Assembly: GCF_014138285.1 (NCBI RefSeq)
Contig: NZ_JACGXN010000012.1
Span: 1-64,000, forward strand
DNA: 64,000 nt
Source of the DNA: Phyllobacterium myrsinacearum
Lineage (GTDB): Bacteria > Pseudomonadota > Alphaproteobacteria > Rhizobiales > Rhizobiaceae
Direction of reading: 5' to 3'
Shown: in pieces, positions 25,369 through 33,346 of the stretch
Layout: each line of letters opens with the position of its first letter
How positions within the stretch are numbered: position 1 is the first letter of the stretch
Made by a program: the position numbers and the translations under genes
The notes under the pieces: generated by a model
The model's input: only the letters and a program-made list of their open reading frames with translations
What the model was told of the DNA's origin: nothing
Databases searched by the model: none

Positions 25369-26244
25369 TTAGGCAGTTCTGTGGCGGTGGGAACGCATGC
25401 GGCTACTGAGAACGCCGCGTGAGCCGACGAGAATGGAGGCGATGTAGATCGCCCCGGCGGAAAGAATAATCGCCGGGCCTGACGGCAGGGCGAAATGATA
25501 GGAAATCAGCAGACCCGAGACGCAGGACGCCATGCCAATCAGTATGGCCACGCCACACATGGGGCCAACACGGGTTGTCCAGAAGCGCGCACCGGCTGCA
25601 GGGAGCATCATCAGGCCGACAGACAGAAGTGTCCCGAGTGCCTGGAAGCCACCGACAAGGTTGAGAACCACGAGTGCCAGAAAAATGAAATGCACCGGCG
25701 TGCCGATCCGGCTGACCGAACGCAGGAACAGCGGATCAAGGCACTCGGCCACCAGACCGCGCCAGAATATGCCAAGCGTCACGACACTGACGGCGCTGAT
25801 CAATCCGATCAGACTCAATGCATCATTGTTCAATGCCAGCACCGTTCCGAACAGCACATGCATCAGATCGACATTCGACCCGCGCAGGGAAACGATCATC
25901 ACACCGAGCGCAAGAGATATCAGATAGAAGGCAGCCATGGAGGCGTCTTCCTTCTGGATCGTAAAGCGTGAAACGGCTCCGGCACCAAGCGCCACGATCA
26001 CACCGGCAATCAGCCCACCAACGGTCATCGGTACGATCTGCAATCCATAGAGCAGGAAACCCGCAGCGGCGCCGGGCAGGATGGCGTGAGACATGGCATC
26101 CCCCGTCAGGCTCATCCGCCGCAGCATCAGAAACACGCCCACCGGGCACGAACTCAGCGACAGGGCAAGCGAGCCCAGCAGCGCACGCTGCATAAAGCTG
26201 TAGTCGACGAACGGAGCAATGAGGAAATCATACATCCGGGTCAC
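25369..26244 (-). CDS. aztB: Zinc ABC transporter permease (AztB/ZnuB)
   Basis: 291 residues with 8-9 hydrophobic segments and the ABC-3 family pattern MRRMSLTGDAMSHAILPGAAAGFLL near residue 45, plus GFQALGTLLSVGLMMLPAAGARFW. Inner-membrane channel for zinc import. Its start overlaps the ATPase stop by 4 bases (ATGA), a sign of coupled translation. Confidence 0.93.
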   Translation of the reverse strand: MTRMYDFLIAPFVDYSFMQRALLGSLALSLSSCPVGVFLMLRRMSLTGDAMSHAILPGAAAGFLLYGLQIVPMTVGGLIAGVIVALGAGAVSRFTIQKEDASMAAFYLISLALGVMIVSLRGSNVDLMHVLFGTVLALNNDALSLIGLISAVSVVTLGIFWRGLVAECLDPLFLRSVSRIGTPVHFIFLALVVLNLVGGFQALGTLLSVGLMMLPAAGARFWTTRVGPMCGVAILIGMASCVSGLLISYHFALPSGPAIILSAGAIYIASILVGSRGVLSSRMRSHRHRTA

Positions 26245-27077
26245 GCCCCGCTCGAACGGCTGTGGTCATGATCATCATTATGCGCATGGTGTTTATGATC
26301 ATGCGCATGATCGTGACTATGGCCACCGGTCGGAGACGACTGTGCGTCATCCTCGCACCAGGGGGCACTCTCGGTCCACGCCTCGTGAAACTGCCGGGCA
26401 TGCAGCAGGTTTTCTGCGCGAAGAGTCTCTTTGGAAGCGCCCCAGGCAATCGGCTTGCGGGCCAGCAGCAAAGTCTCGGGAAAATGCTCCCGCACCAGAT
26501 CGAGATCGTGAACCACAACCATGATCGTGCGCTTTTCGCCATGCCAGCGCTTGATCAGCGCTATGAGATCGCCGACCGTCTTGGCATCGATCGCATTGAA
26601 CGGCTCGTCCAGCAGAATGAGGTCAGCGTCCTGTACCAGCACACGGGCAAACAGGGCACGCTGCAACTGCCCGCCCGAAAGACTGTCGATGGGGCGCTTT
26701 TCAAAGCCGCCCAGCCCGACGCCCATCAGCGCGCGGGAAACCTGTTCGCGGTCCTCGGCGGTGAAACGGCCAAGCAGGCCGCGCTTGGGCCAGAGCCCCA
26801 GCGAAACAAGATCGATGACACGGGCCGGAAAGGACCGGTCCAGTTCCGATTGCTGCGGAAGGTAGGCGACACGGACGCCTTTTTCGACCACGACCGACCC
26901 GGACATCGGCTTGAGAACACCGACAATGCCCTTCATGAGGGTCGACTTGCCCGAACCATTCGCACCGACGACGGCCGTGAGCGAACCGCGCTCGACCACA
27001 CCGCTTAAGTGATGAACGGCGGGGTGACTGCGATACCCAAGGGTAAGGTCACGAAATGTCAGGCATTGGTCAGTCAT
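26241..27077 (-). CDS. aztA: Zinc ABC transporter ATP-binding protein (AztA/ZnuC) with His-rich tail
   Basis: 278 residues. Walker A GANGSGKSTLMKGI near residue 37, signature SLSGGQLQRALFARVL, Walker B LILLDEPFNAID and the switch His in VVVHDLDL. The last ~28 residues are a His/Asp tail (SHDHAHDHKHHAHNDDHDH), likely to bind zinc at the cytoplasmic face. It is the first gene of aztABC, with a Zur box 75 bases upstream in the region shared with zur. Confidence 0.94.
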   Translation of the reverse strand: MTDQCLTFRDLTLGYRSHPAVHHLSGVVERGSLTAVVGANGSGKSTLMKGIVGVLKPMSGSVVVEKGVRVAYLPQQSELDRSFPARVIDLVSLGLWPKRGLLGRFTAEDREQVSRALMGVGLGGFEKRPIDSLSGGQLQRALFARVLVQDADLILLDEPFNAIDAKTVGDLIALIKRWHGEKRTIMVVVHDLDLVREHFPETLLLARKPIAWGASKETLRAENLLHARQFHEAWTESAPWCEDDAQSSPTGGHSHDHAHDHKHHAHNDDHDHSRSSGA

Positions 27078-27151
27078 TGTCTATCCGCATGCTCCGGATG
27101 GGAGAAACTCGGTCGCCTACGCCCATCCAGCATTTTCTTGACGTCTCGATA

Positions 27152-27166
27152 TGTGATGTTATTACA
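27152..27166. promoter_or_regulatory. Zur box between aztA and zur
   Basis: TGTGATGTTATTACA, 14 of 15 bases identical to the minus-strand reading of the box before aztD. It lies 75 bases from the aztA start and about 170 from the zur start, so it should repress aztABC when zinc is present and might also affect zur. Confidence 0.88.
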
Positions 27167-27334
27167 TTAGTCAACAATGGCGAATTTGAGAACAGGCGAA
27201 ATTAATTTATCCACTGGCAGCCAATGCCGTCATTGCCTATCTTTAAAGAGAGCAGATTTTAGCGAAAAGACACTTGTTTGCGGCCGTTTCACGCGATAGC
27301 TGCTTGGAAGTGTACTTTCAGGAGACCGAAGGCA

Positions 27335-27739
27335 ATGACAACCGCCCATGAGCTGACAAAAAACCAGACGCTGGTTTTCAATACATTGTCTCGCGCCGAC
27401 GGGCCCCTCAGTGCCTATACGATTCTCGACCAGTTGCGCGGTGATGGTTTTCGGGCGCCGCTGCAGGTCTATCGTGCACTGGAAAAGCTGCTTGACTATG
27501 GCATGGTGCACCGCCTCGAGAGCATCAATGCCTTCGTCGCCTGCGCCCATCCCCATAATCACAGCCATAGTCACGGCATGACTGCTTTCGCCATTTGCGA
27601 GAAATGCGGGCAGGTTTCAGAATTTTCCGACGACGTCATAACCCAGCGGGTCCGTCAGTGGACAACCGACAACGGTTTCAAGCAAACCAAGACGACGATT
27701 GAAATCCGCGGCGTTTGTGCCGCTTGCGGAACAGCCTGA
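27335..27739 (+). CDS. zur: Zinc uptake regulator Zur (Fur family)
   Basis: 134 residues from ATG 27335. The winged-helix DNA-binding region is at about 15-75 (SAYTILDQLRGDGFRAPLQVYRALEKLLDYGMVHRLESINAFVAC). The metal sites are the His-rich HPHNHSHSHGM, the first CxxC in CEKCGQVSEF and the second in CAACGTA. The His cluster and position next to aztABC point to Zur rather than Fur or Mur. With zinc bound it represses the two boxes described here. Confidence 0.93.
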   Translation: MTTAHELTKNQTLVFNTLSRADGPLSAYTILDQLRGDGFRAPLQVYRALEKLLDYGMVHRLESINAFVACAHPHNHSHSHGMTAFAICEKCGQVSEFSDDVITQRVRQWTTDNGFKQTKTTIEIRGVCAACGTA

Positions 27740-27758
27740 TTCTTATCGGACCACCCGA

Positions 27759-28433
27759 TCAGGCTTTATAGGCCCTCAGGAACATATCAACGCCCGCGGT
27801 CACCGTCTTGCGGATTTGCTCCGGTTCCGGTTCCCGTTCCATCTGGCCGAACAGACGCCGGCGCAGCAGACCCGAATGAAAAAGGTCTGAAAGCTGATAG
27901 GCTGCCAGTTCCGTATCCTCGATGACAAGCATTCCCTCTGCGACGTGTTTGTCCAGCAGCGCACGCACGAGAGCGAGGCCTTTTTTCGGGCCCTTTTCGT
28001 AGAAGCTGCAACTCATCGAAGGCATACGCTCCGCCACGCCTATGATAACCCGCTGCGCCTGAATGCCGACATTCGATGTAATCAGCGTCGACAGCGAGAT
28101 ACCAAACTGGATCAGAGCTTCGCGCAGGTCGCCGTTGTTACTCTCCAGAGCCTGATAGATACCGTCAAAGAGCGCAATCTTGTATTGCTGGCACAGATCG
28201 ATGAACAGCTCTTCCTTGTTGCTGAAGTAGACATAGATCGTGCCCTTAGACACGCCCGCTTCACGGGTAATGTCGTTCATGCTGGCCGCATCAAAGCCCA
28301 TCTGCGAAAAGACGCGATTGGCCCCATCCAGAATCTGCTGGCGTTTGACCGGGTCCTGACCGGCGGCCAGCCGGCCGGGACGCTCTATGGGAGTCATGTC
28401 GGGGTCAACAACAGATGCCTTGGTAGACGACAT
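27759..28433 (-). CDS. TetR/AcrR-family repressor of the EmrAB-type pump
   Basis: 224 residues from ATG 28433. The helix-turn-helix is at about 30-75 (RQQILDGANRVFSQMGFDAASMNDITREAGVSKGTIYVYFSNKEELF). The C-terminal ligand domain is of the AcrR_C type. It is divergent from the efflux genes with two palindromes in the intergenic region, the usual self-repressing arrangement. It ends 19 bases after the zur stop on the opposite strand. Confidence 0.93.
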   Translation of the reverse strand: MSSTKASVVDPDMTPIERPGRLAAGQDPVKRQQILDGANRVFSQMGFDAASMNDITREAGVSKGTIYVYFSNKEELFIDLCQQYKIALFDGIYQALESNNGDLREALIQFGISLSTLITSNVGIQAQRVIIGVAERMPSMSCSFYEKGPKKGLALVRALLDKHVAEGMLVIEDTELAAYQLSDLFHSGLLRRRLFGQMEREPEPEQIRKTVTAGVDMFLRAYKA

Positions 28434-28465
28434 ATTAGTCAAGTTTCCTCGTTTTCGATTCTTTT

Positions 28466-28540
28466 TCGAACCAAGCGGTTCGATCCACTTGATATGCGCT
28501 CTCATTTGAGGTATGTCAACGATCGAACCGATTGGTTCAA
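28466..28540. promoter_or_regulatory. Two TetR-type operators
   Basis: TCGAACC-AAGC-GGTTCGA (28466-28483) is a perfect palindrome with 7-bp arms. A second site, TCGAACC-GATT-GGTTCAA (28523-28540), has the same half sites with one mismatch. Their centres are 57 bases apart, between the divergent TetR and HlyD genes, so a repressor could block both promoters. Confidence 0.85.
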
Positions 28541-28578
28541 TCAGATTTCAGATTGACCGTCTCTAGAAAGAGCTCTTC

Positions 28579-29769
28579 ATGTCCGCGCCGAAATCCACTA
28601 ACGAGGCTGAGATTCGCCAGTTCCCATCACCCGCTCCTGCTTCCAAGGTGGAAGCACCGGTGAAAGATGAGGCCCCGCAGCATGATGCAGTTGCATCGCC
28701 CGTGACCGCGACCCCTGCTCCGCCCAAGCGTTCGGTAAGGCGCTTTGTCTTGCCCGTCATTATTATCGCTGCTGTTGGCGCCGGTGCCTGGTATGGCCAC
28801 GAATGGTGGACAACGGGCCGCTTCATGGTTTCCACCGATGACGCCTATATTCAGGGCGACATCACGGCCATTGCTCCGAAGATCACCGGCTATATCGATA
28901 CGATCAATGTCGTTGCCAATCAGCGCGTCAAGGCAGGCGATCCGTTGATCACACTCGACAATGGCGACTATACGATTGCGGAAGAACAAGCCGAGGCGCA
29001 AATCGCGACCCAGCGCCTGACGCTTCTGCGTATTCAGGCCCAGACGGAGGCCGCCAAGGCTTCCGTGCAGCAGGTCGAAGCCGGCAAAGTGGCCGCACAG
29101 GCGGTTCTGACCAATGCACAAGCTGCTTCAACCCGCGCAGGCCAGTTGCATGCGACGCGCTTTGCTTCCCAGTCACAGCTGGATGATGCGACCGCCGCCC
29201 TTGATCAGGCCAAGGCCAATCTCGTTTCCGCCGACGCGCAAATTGCGGCAGCCGTTGCCAATGTCGGCGTACTTGAGGCGCAGTTCAAGGAAGCCGAGGG
29301 CTCCATTGCCTCGCTGCAGCTGAGCAAGGACAAGGCGGCGCGCGATCTCGCCTTCACGGTCATCCGCGCACCGATTGACGGTGTCATCGGCAACCTCTCG
29401 GCCAAGAAGGGCGATCTCGTCAGTCCCGGCCAGCGCCTTGCCGCTCTGGTTCCTGTCAACGAGCTCTATATCGACGCGAACTATAAGGAAACGCAGCTGC
29501 GTGACATTGTACCGGGCCAAAAAGTCCGGGTGCGTGTCGATGCGCTGTCCGGCGACACGTTCGAAGGCACCGTCGCGTCAGTTGCGCCGGCCTCGGGCGC
29601 CGTATTCTCGCTGCTTCCGGCTGAAAACGCGACGGGCAACTTTACCAAGGTTGTTCAGCGCGTGCCCGTCCGTATAGCCCTGCCCGCCGACGTTCTGGCT
29701 TCAGGCAGGCTCCAGGCCGGTTTGAGCGTCATCGTTGACGTCGATACACGCACGGCTCCGGCCAAGTAA
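28579..29769 (+). CDS. HlyD/EmrA-type membrane fusion protein
   Basis: 396 residues. A short cytoplasmic N-terminus, one membrane segment at about 55-75 (RRFVLPVIIIAAVGAGAWYG), then the biotinyl/lipoyl half motif STDDAYIQGDITAIAPKITGYI, a long coiled-coil hairpin (about 130-270, rich in Ala and Gln) and the barrel domain. It bridges the inner-membrane pump at 29796 to an outer-membrane channel. No TolC gene is in the window, so a channel from elsewhere must be shared. Confidence 0.94.
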   Translation: MSAPKSTNEAEIRQFPSPAPASKVEAPVKDEAPQHDAVASPVTATPAPPKRSVRRFVLPVIIIAAVGAGAWYGHEWWTTGRFMVSTDDAYIQGDITAIAPKITGYIDTINVVANQRVKAGDPLITLDNGDYTIAEEQAEAQIATQRLTLLRIQAQTEAAKASVQQVEAGKVAAQAVLTNAQAASTRAGQLHATRFASQSQLDDATAALDQAKANLVSADAQIAAAVANVGVLEAQFKEAEGSIASLQLSKDKAARDLAFTVIRAPIDGVIGNLSAKKGDLVSPGQRLAALVPVNELYIDANYKETQLRDIVPGQKVRVRVDALSGDTFEGTVASVAPASGAVFSLLPAENATGNFTKVVQRVPVRIALPADVLASGRLQAGLSVIVDVDTRTAPAK

Positions 29770-29795
29770 GCACAACCAGCACCGGATCCGGTATC

Positions 29796-31385
29796 ATGTC
29801 GAGCACGACCATCAGTGGAAAGCCAGCGGCACCGGCCGTGCCGTCCGATCATATTGACCGGAAGAAAGCCATCGCCTTCGTGGCGATGGTCTTCGGCATG
29901 TTCATGGCCATTCTCGACATCCAGATCGTTTCGGCCTCCCTTGCGGAAATTCAGGCGGGCCTGAGCGCCAGTTCCGACGAGATTTCCTGGGTGCAGACCT
30001 CGTACCTCATCGCCGAAGTCATCATGATCCCGCTGTCCGGCTTTCTCGGACGGCTTTTGTCGACACGTGTCCTCTTCACGGTTTCCGCCGCGGGTTTCAC
30101 CGCCGCCAGCATCCTGTGCGCTACGGCCACGAATATTGATCAGATGATCGTCTACCGCGCCATTCAGGGCTTTATCGGCGGTGGCATGATCCCCAGCGTG
30201 TTCGCTGCGGCTTTCACTATTTTCCCGCCATCCAAGCGCTCGATCGTCTCACCGATCATCGGCCTTGTGGCAACGCTCGCGCCAACCATCGGACCGACCG
30301 TCGGCGGCTATCTCAGCCACGCCTTTTCCTGGCACTGGCTGTTCCTCGTCAACGTTATTCCCGGCATCATCGTTGCTTTTGCCGCGTGGAACCTCATCGA
30401 CTTCGACAAGGGCGACAAGTCGCTGTTCAGCAAGTTCGACTGGTGGGGCCTTGCCGGCATGGCCGCATTCCTCGGATCGCTCGAATATGTGCTTGAAGAG
30501 GGTCCGCGCAACGACTGGCTGCAGGACAGCACGATCTTCTTCTTCGCCATCGTTCTTGTGATGGGTGCCCTGCTGTTCTTCTATCGCGCCTTCACCGCCG
30601 AAGAGCCGATCGTCGACCTGCGCGCCTTCAAGAACCTGAATTTCGCCTTTGGATCTGTATTTTCCTTCATCATGGGTGTCGGTCTTTATGGCCTGACCTA
30701 TCTCTATCCGGTCTATCTCGGCCGGATCAGGGGATATGACGCACTCATGATCGGCGAAGCGCTGTTTGTCAGCGGCCTGGCCATGTTCATGACGGCACCA
30801 GTGGCCGGTTTCCTGTCCACCCGGATGGACCCGCGCCTCATGATGATGATTGGCTTTGCCGGCTTTGCCGCAGGTACGTGGACAGTGACCGGCCTCACCG
30901 CCGACTGGGATTTCTATGAATTGCTGCTGCCACAGATCCTGCGCGGCTGCTCACTGATGCTGTGCATGGTACCAATCAACAATCTGGCACTTGGGACCTT
31001 GCCGCTGTCCCGGCTCAAGAACGCATCGGGCCTGTTCAACCTCACCCGCAACCTCGGCGGCGCCGTTGGCCTTGCCGTCATCAACACGGTTCTGACAGAT
31101 CGCGGTGTCCTGCATTATGCCCAGCTTTCCGAAAATGTCCGCTGGGGTAATCCGGAAGCGGAAGAGCTGATGGCCAGCATGAGCAAGAATTTCGCGTCCC
31201 ACGGCATTGATGGCTCCACCGCCGCGCTCAGCCAGATTTCCGCGATGGTTCACCGGCAGGCCTCATTGATGTCGTTTATAGATGTCTTCTATATCCTGAC
31301 AATGTTGTTCGCCACGCTTGCCTTTTTATCCGTGCTCATGCGCAAACCGGCAGCCGCAGGCGGCGGTGGTGGTGGCGGGCACTAG
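29796..31385 (+). CDS. DHA2-family drug:proton antiporter (EmrB/QacA type)
   Basis: 529 residues with about 14 membrane segments. Motif pattern of DHA2 pumps: MAILDIQIVSASLAEIQAGL in the first segment, WVQTSYLIAEVIMIPLSGFLGRLLSTR (motif A region) and GAPT/P-type motif C as IGLVATLAPTIGPTVGGYL. The protein ends in a glycine run and a His. It follows the HlyD gene by 26 bases and pumps toxic organic compounds outward using the proton gradient. Confidence 0.94.
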   Translation: MSSTTISGKPAAPAVPSDHIDRKKAIAFVAMVFGMFMAILDIQIVSASLAEIQAGLSASSDEISWVQTSYLIAEVIMIPLSGFLGRLLSTRVLFTVSAAGFTAASILCATATNIDQMIVYRAIQGFIGGGMIPSVFAAAFTIFPPSKRSIVSPIIGLVATLAPTIGPTVGGYLSHAFSWHWLFLVNVIPGIIVAFAAWNLIDFDKGDKSLFSKFDWWGLAGMAAFLGSLEYVLEEGPRNDWLQDSTIFFFAIVLVMGALLFFYRAFTAEEPIVDLRAFKNLNFAFGSVFSFIMGVGLYGLTYLYPVYLGRIRGYDALMIGEALFVSGLAMFMTAPVAGFLSTRMDPRLMMMIGFAGFAAGTWTVTGLTADWDFYELLLPQILRGCSLMLCMVPINNLALGTLPLSRLKNASGLFNLTRNLGGAVGLAVINTVLTDRGVLHYAQLSENVRWGNPEAEELMASMSKNFASHGIDGSTAALSQISAMVHRQASLMSFIDVFYILTMLFATLAFLSVLMRKPAAAGGGGGGGH

Positions 31386-31416
31386 CATCCCATCGCGGTT
31401 GCGGTGCATGAGGCGC

Positions 31417-31566
31417 GGTTCGTGGTTCGACAAGCTCACCATGAGGGAGGGTGAGGATTGCAGGGAGCTATATTCTGCAACACAGGTGATTGCCATCTCC
31501 CGCAATGCTTGTGATTAGCGTTACAGCACCACTCTCCCTCATGGTGAGCTTGTCGAACCACGAACC
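31417..31566. repeat. Palindromic intergenic repeat, family B, copy 1
   Basis: 150 bp with perfect 33-bp inverted ends (beginning GGTTCGTGGTTCGACAAG). Four further copies or fragments occur at 46017-46042, 47773-47946, 55990-56136 and 63011-63125, always between genes. No transposase is encoded, so it is a non-autonomous or REP/RPE-like element. Confidence 0.92.
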
Positions 31567-32070
31567 CATCAGCTGCAGAAGTCTGCTGCATAGTCCCTAC
31601 CTTGATCGTCATGACGCCTGATTTCCTAGCAGGGATTGGTCGAAATTGCGACCCGAATCCGGCCACGCCGGCCCAGCCGAAACTGGCAACGGCGTGATTT
31701 TCACAGCAGCTCATTCGCCGGATTCATGAAAAATAATATTAGTCCCCTAACAGAATTTTTCATGACGCGATCGACCCTTGTGGATGAGCATGTCGCAGGA
31801 AATCAAATGCGACATTCATTATTCGGCTAACTGCCGCGCATGCCAATGTTTTTGTCGTTATGAGAGCAATACAGCCGTTGATCGAAGCAACGCCAGAATT
31901 CCACTAACTGCGAATTGCTAAGCCACCAAAAAAATGTTTCACTTCTTTCCACTGCTCAGGAAAAGACGTTCGTGGGCCTGTCATCTAACTGACATGAGAG
32001 CCCTATATCGGGAGGCAGGAACGTCGAAAAAAGAGCCAATGACGTTTGTCGCTTAAACAGGGGTGTTAAA
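31567..32070 (+). promoter_or_regulatory. Upstream region of the ABC importer with inverted repeat and structured leader
   Basis: About 500 bases without a gene. An 11-bp perfect inverted repeat, TCATGAAAAAT and ATTTTTCATGA (31724-31734 and 31755-31765), is a possible operator. Further on, GACGTTC (31965-31971) pairs with GAACGTC (32019-32025), enclosing GGGC/GCCC and TGTCA/TGACA stems. This nested fold ends 45 bases before the binding-protein start and may be an mRNA control element. AGGGGTG precedes the ATG. Confidence 0.5.
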
Positions 32071-33174
32071 ATGGTTGTTTCTTCAAAACGCTTGCTCTCT
32101 CTATCGACAGCTCTGCTGTTCGCAAGCACAACGCTTTCTTTCGCGGACGCACCGGCTGATCTGGTTGCCGCTGCAAAGAAGGAAGGCTCGCTGACGACGA
32201 TCGCATTGCCGCACGACTGGTGTGGTTATGGTGATATCATTGCCGGCTTCAAGGCAAAGTATGGCCTGACGGTCAACGAACTCAATCCGGATGCCGGATC
32301 GAAGGACGAAGTCGAAGCGATCAAGGCCAACAAGGACAACAAGGGGCCGCAGGCGCCTGACGTCATCGACGTAGGCCTTTCCTTTGGCCCCGATGCCAAG
32401 AAAGACGGCCTGACACTGCCTTACAAGGTTTCCACCTGGGATTCGATCCCGGCCGAACTGAAAGACGCTGACGGCCATTGGTATGGCGACTACTACGGCG
32501 TCATGTCACTCGAAGTGAACACCGATATCGTCAAGAATGTTCCGAAAGATTGGGCTGATCTGCTCAAGCCGGAATATGCAAATTCCGTTGCGCTTGCCGG
32601 TGATCCGCGCGCTTCGAACCAGGCCATTCTGGCCGTGCAAGCGGCCGGTGCATCCACGGGCGCCAAGCCCGGTGCAGCCGCTGCCGAAGCTGGCCTGAAG
32701 TATTTTGCCGACCTCAACAAGGCTGGTAACTTCGTTCCGGTTATCGGCAAGTCGGGTACACTCGCACAGGGCGCAACCCCGATCATCATCAACTGGGACT
32801 ACAACGCGCTTTCGGGCCGCGATACGCTCAAGGGCAACCCGCCAGTTGAAGTCGTCGTTCCGACCTCCGGCGTTCTCGCCGGCGTCTACGTCCAGGCCAT
32901 CAGCGCCTATGCACCGCATCCAAATGCAGCCAAGCTCTGGATGGAATATCTCTATTCCGATGAGGGCCAGATTGGTTACCTCAAGGGCTATTGCCATCCG
33001 ACGCGCTTCAAGGATCTGGTAAAGAACAACAAGGTACCGAAGGAAGTCCTCGACAAGCTGCCACCAGCAGCGGCCTACGAAAAGGCATTCTTCCCGACGC
33101 TTGATGAACAGGCTGCGGCCAAGGACGTCATCACCAAGGGCTGGGACAAGGTTGTCGGCGCGAACGTCAAATAA
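32071..33174 (+). CDS. ABC transporter substrate-binding protein (polyamine/Fe3+-type family)
   Basis: 367 residues with a signal peptide (about 25 residues, cleavage near SFA-DAP). Typical pattern of the periplasmic family that includes AfuA/FbpA and putrescine binders: LVAAAKKEGSLTTIALP at the mature N-terminus, DVIDVGLSFG, and PHPNAAKLWMEYLYSDEGQIGYLKGYCHPTR near the C-terminus. First gene of a four-gene importer. The ligand is not determined; the tyrosine pattern is not that of a classical ferric-binding protein. The nearby amine-utilisation genes make a polyamine-like solute possible. Confidence 0.9.
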   Translation: MVVSSKRLLSLSTALLFASTTLSFADAPADLVAAAKKEGSLTTIALPHDWCGYGDIIAGFKAKYGLTVNELNPDAGSKDEVEAIKANKDNKGPQAPDVIDVGLSFGPDAKKDGLTLPYKVSTWDSIPAELKDADGHWYGDYYGVMSLEVNTDIVKNVPKDWADLLKPEYANSVALAGDPRASNQAILAVQAAGASTGAKPGAAAAEAGLKYFADLNKAGNFVPVIGKSGTLAQGATPIIINWDYNALSGRDTLKGNPPVEVVVPTSGVLAGVYVQAISAYAPHPNAAKLWMEYLYSDEGQIGYLKGYCHPTRFKDLVKNNKVPKEVLDKLPPAAAYEKAFFPTLDEQAAAKDVITKGWDKVVGANVK

Positions 33175-33186
33175 TCTCTGAAGATC

Positions 33187-33216
33187 GAATCCCCGTGGAA
33201 ACATCCGCGGGGATTC
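33187..33216 (+). terminator. Stem-loop after the binding-protein gene
   Basis: GAATCCCCG pairs with CGGGGATTC, 13 bases after the stop codon, followed by CCTTATTC rather than a clean T run. In ABC operons such a hairpin often protects the binding-protein message and lowers read-through to the permeases. Confidence 0.65.
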
Positions 33217-33229
33217 CCTTATTCAGAGA

Positions 33230-33267
33230 CCAGACGTTTATTGCTTGACCAGACATTTATTGCTTGA
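33230..33267 (+). repeat. Two tandem 19-bp repeats
   Basis: CCAGACGTTTATTGCTTGA is followed immediately by CCAGACATTTATTGCTTGA, one mismatch. They lie between the binding-protein hairpin and the first permease. Could be a recent duplication or a double protein-binding site. Confidence 0.85.
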
Positions 33268-33346
33268 ATTGACGGTCAGTTTGTTCGCTTCGCAAAATTT
33301 GCGGTAGCGGCTATATTGTATCCAAGAAAGCGGTTTCCAAAATCTC

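Noticed and set aside
31417..31566. CRISPR or insertion sequence in the palindromic repeat regions
   Set aside because: Single inverted repeats without spacers or direct-repeat periodicity, and no transposase frame, so neither applies.
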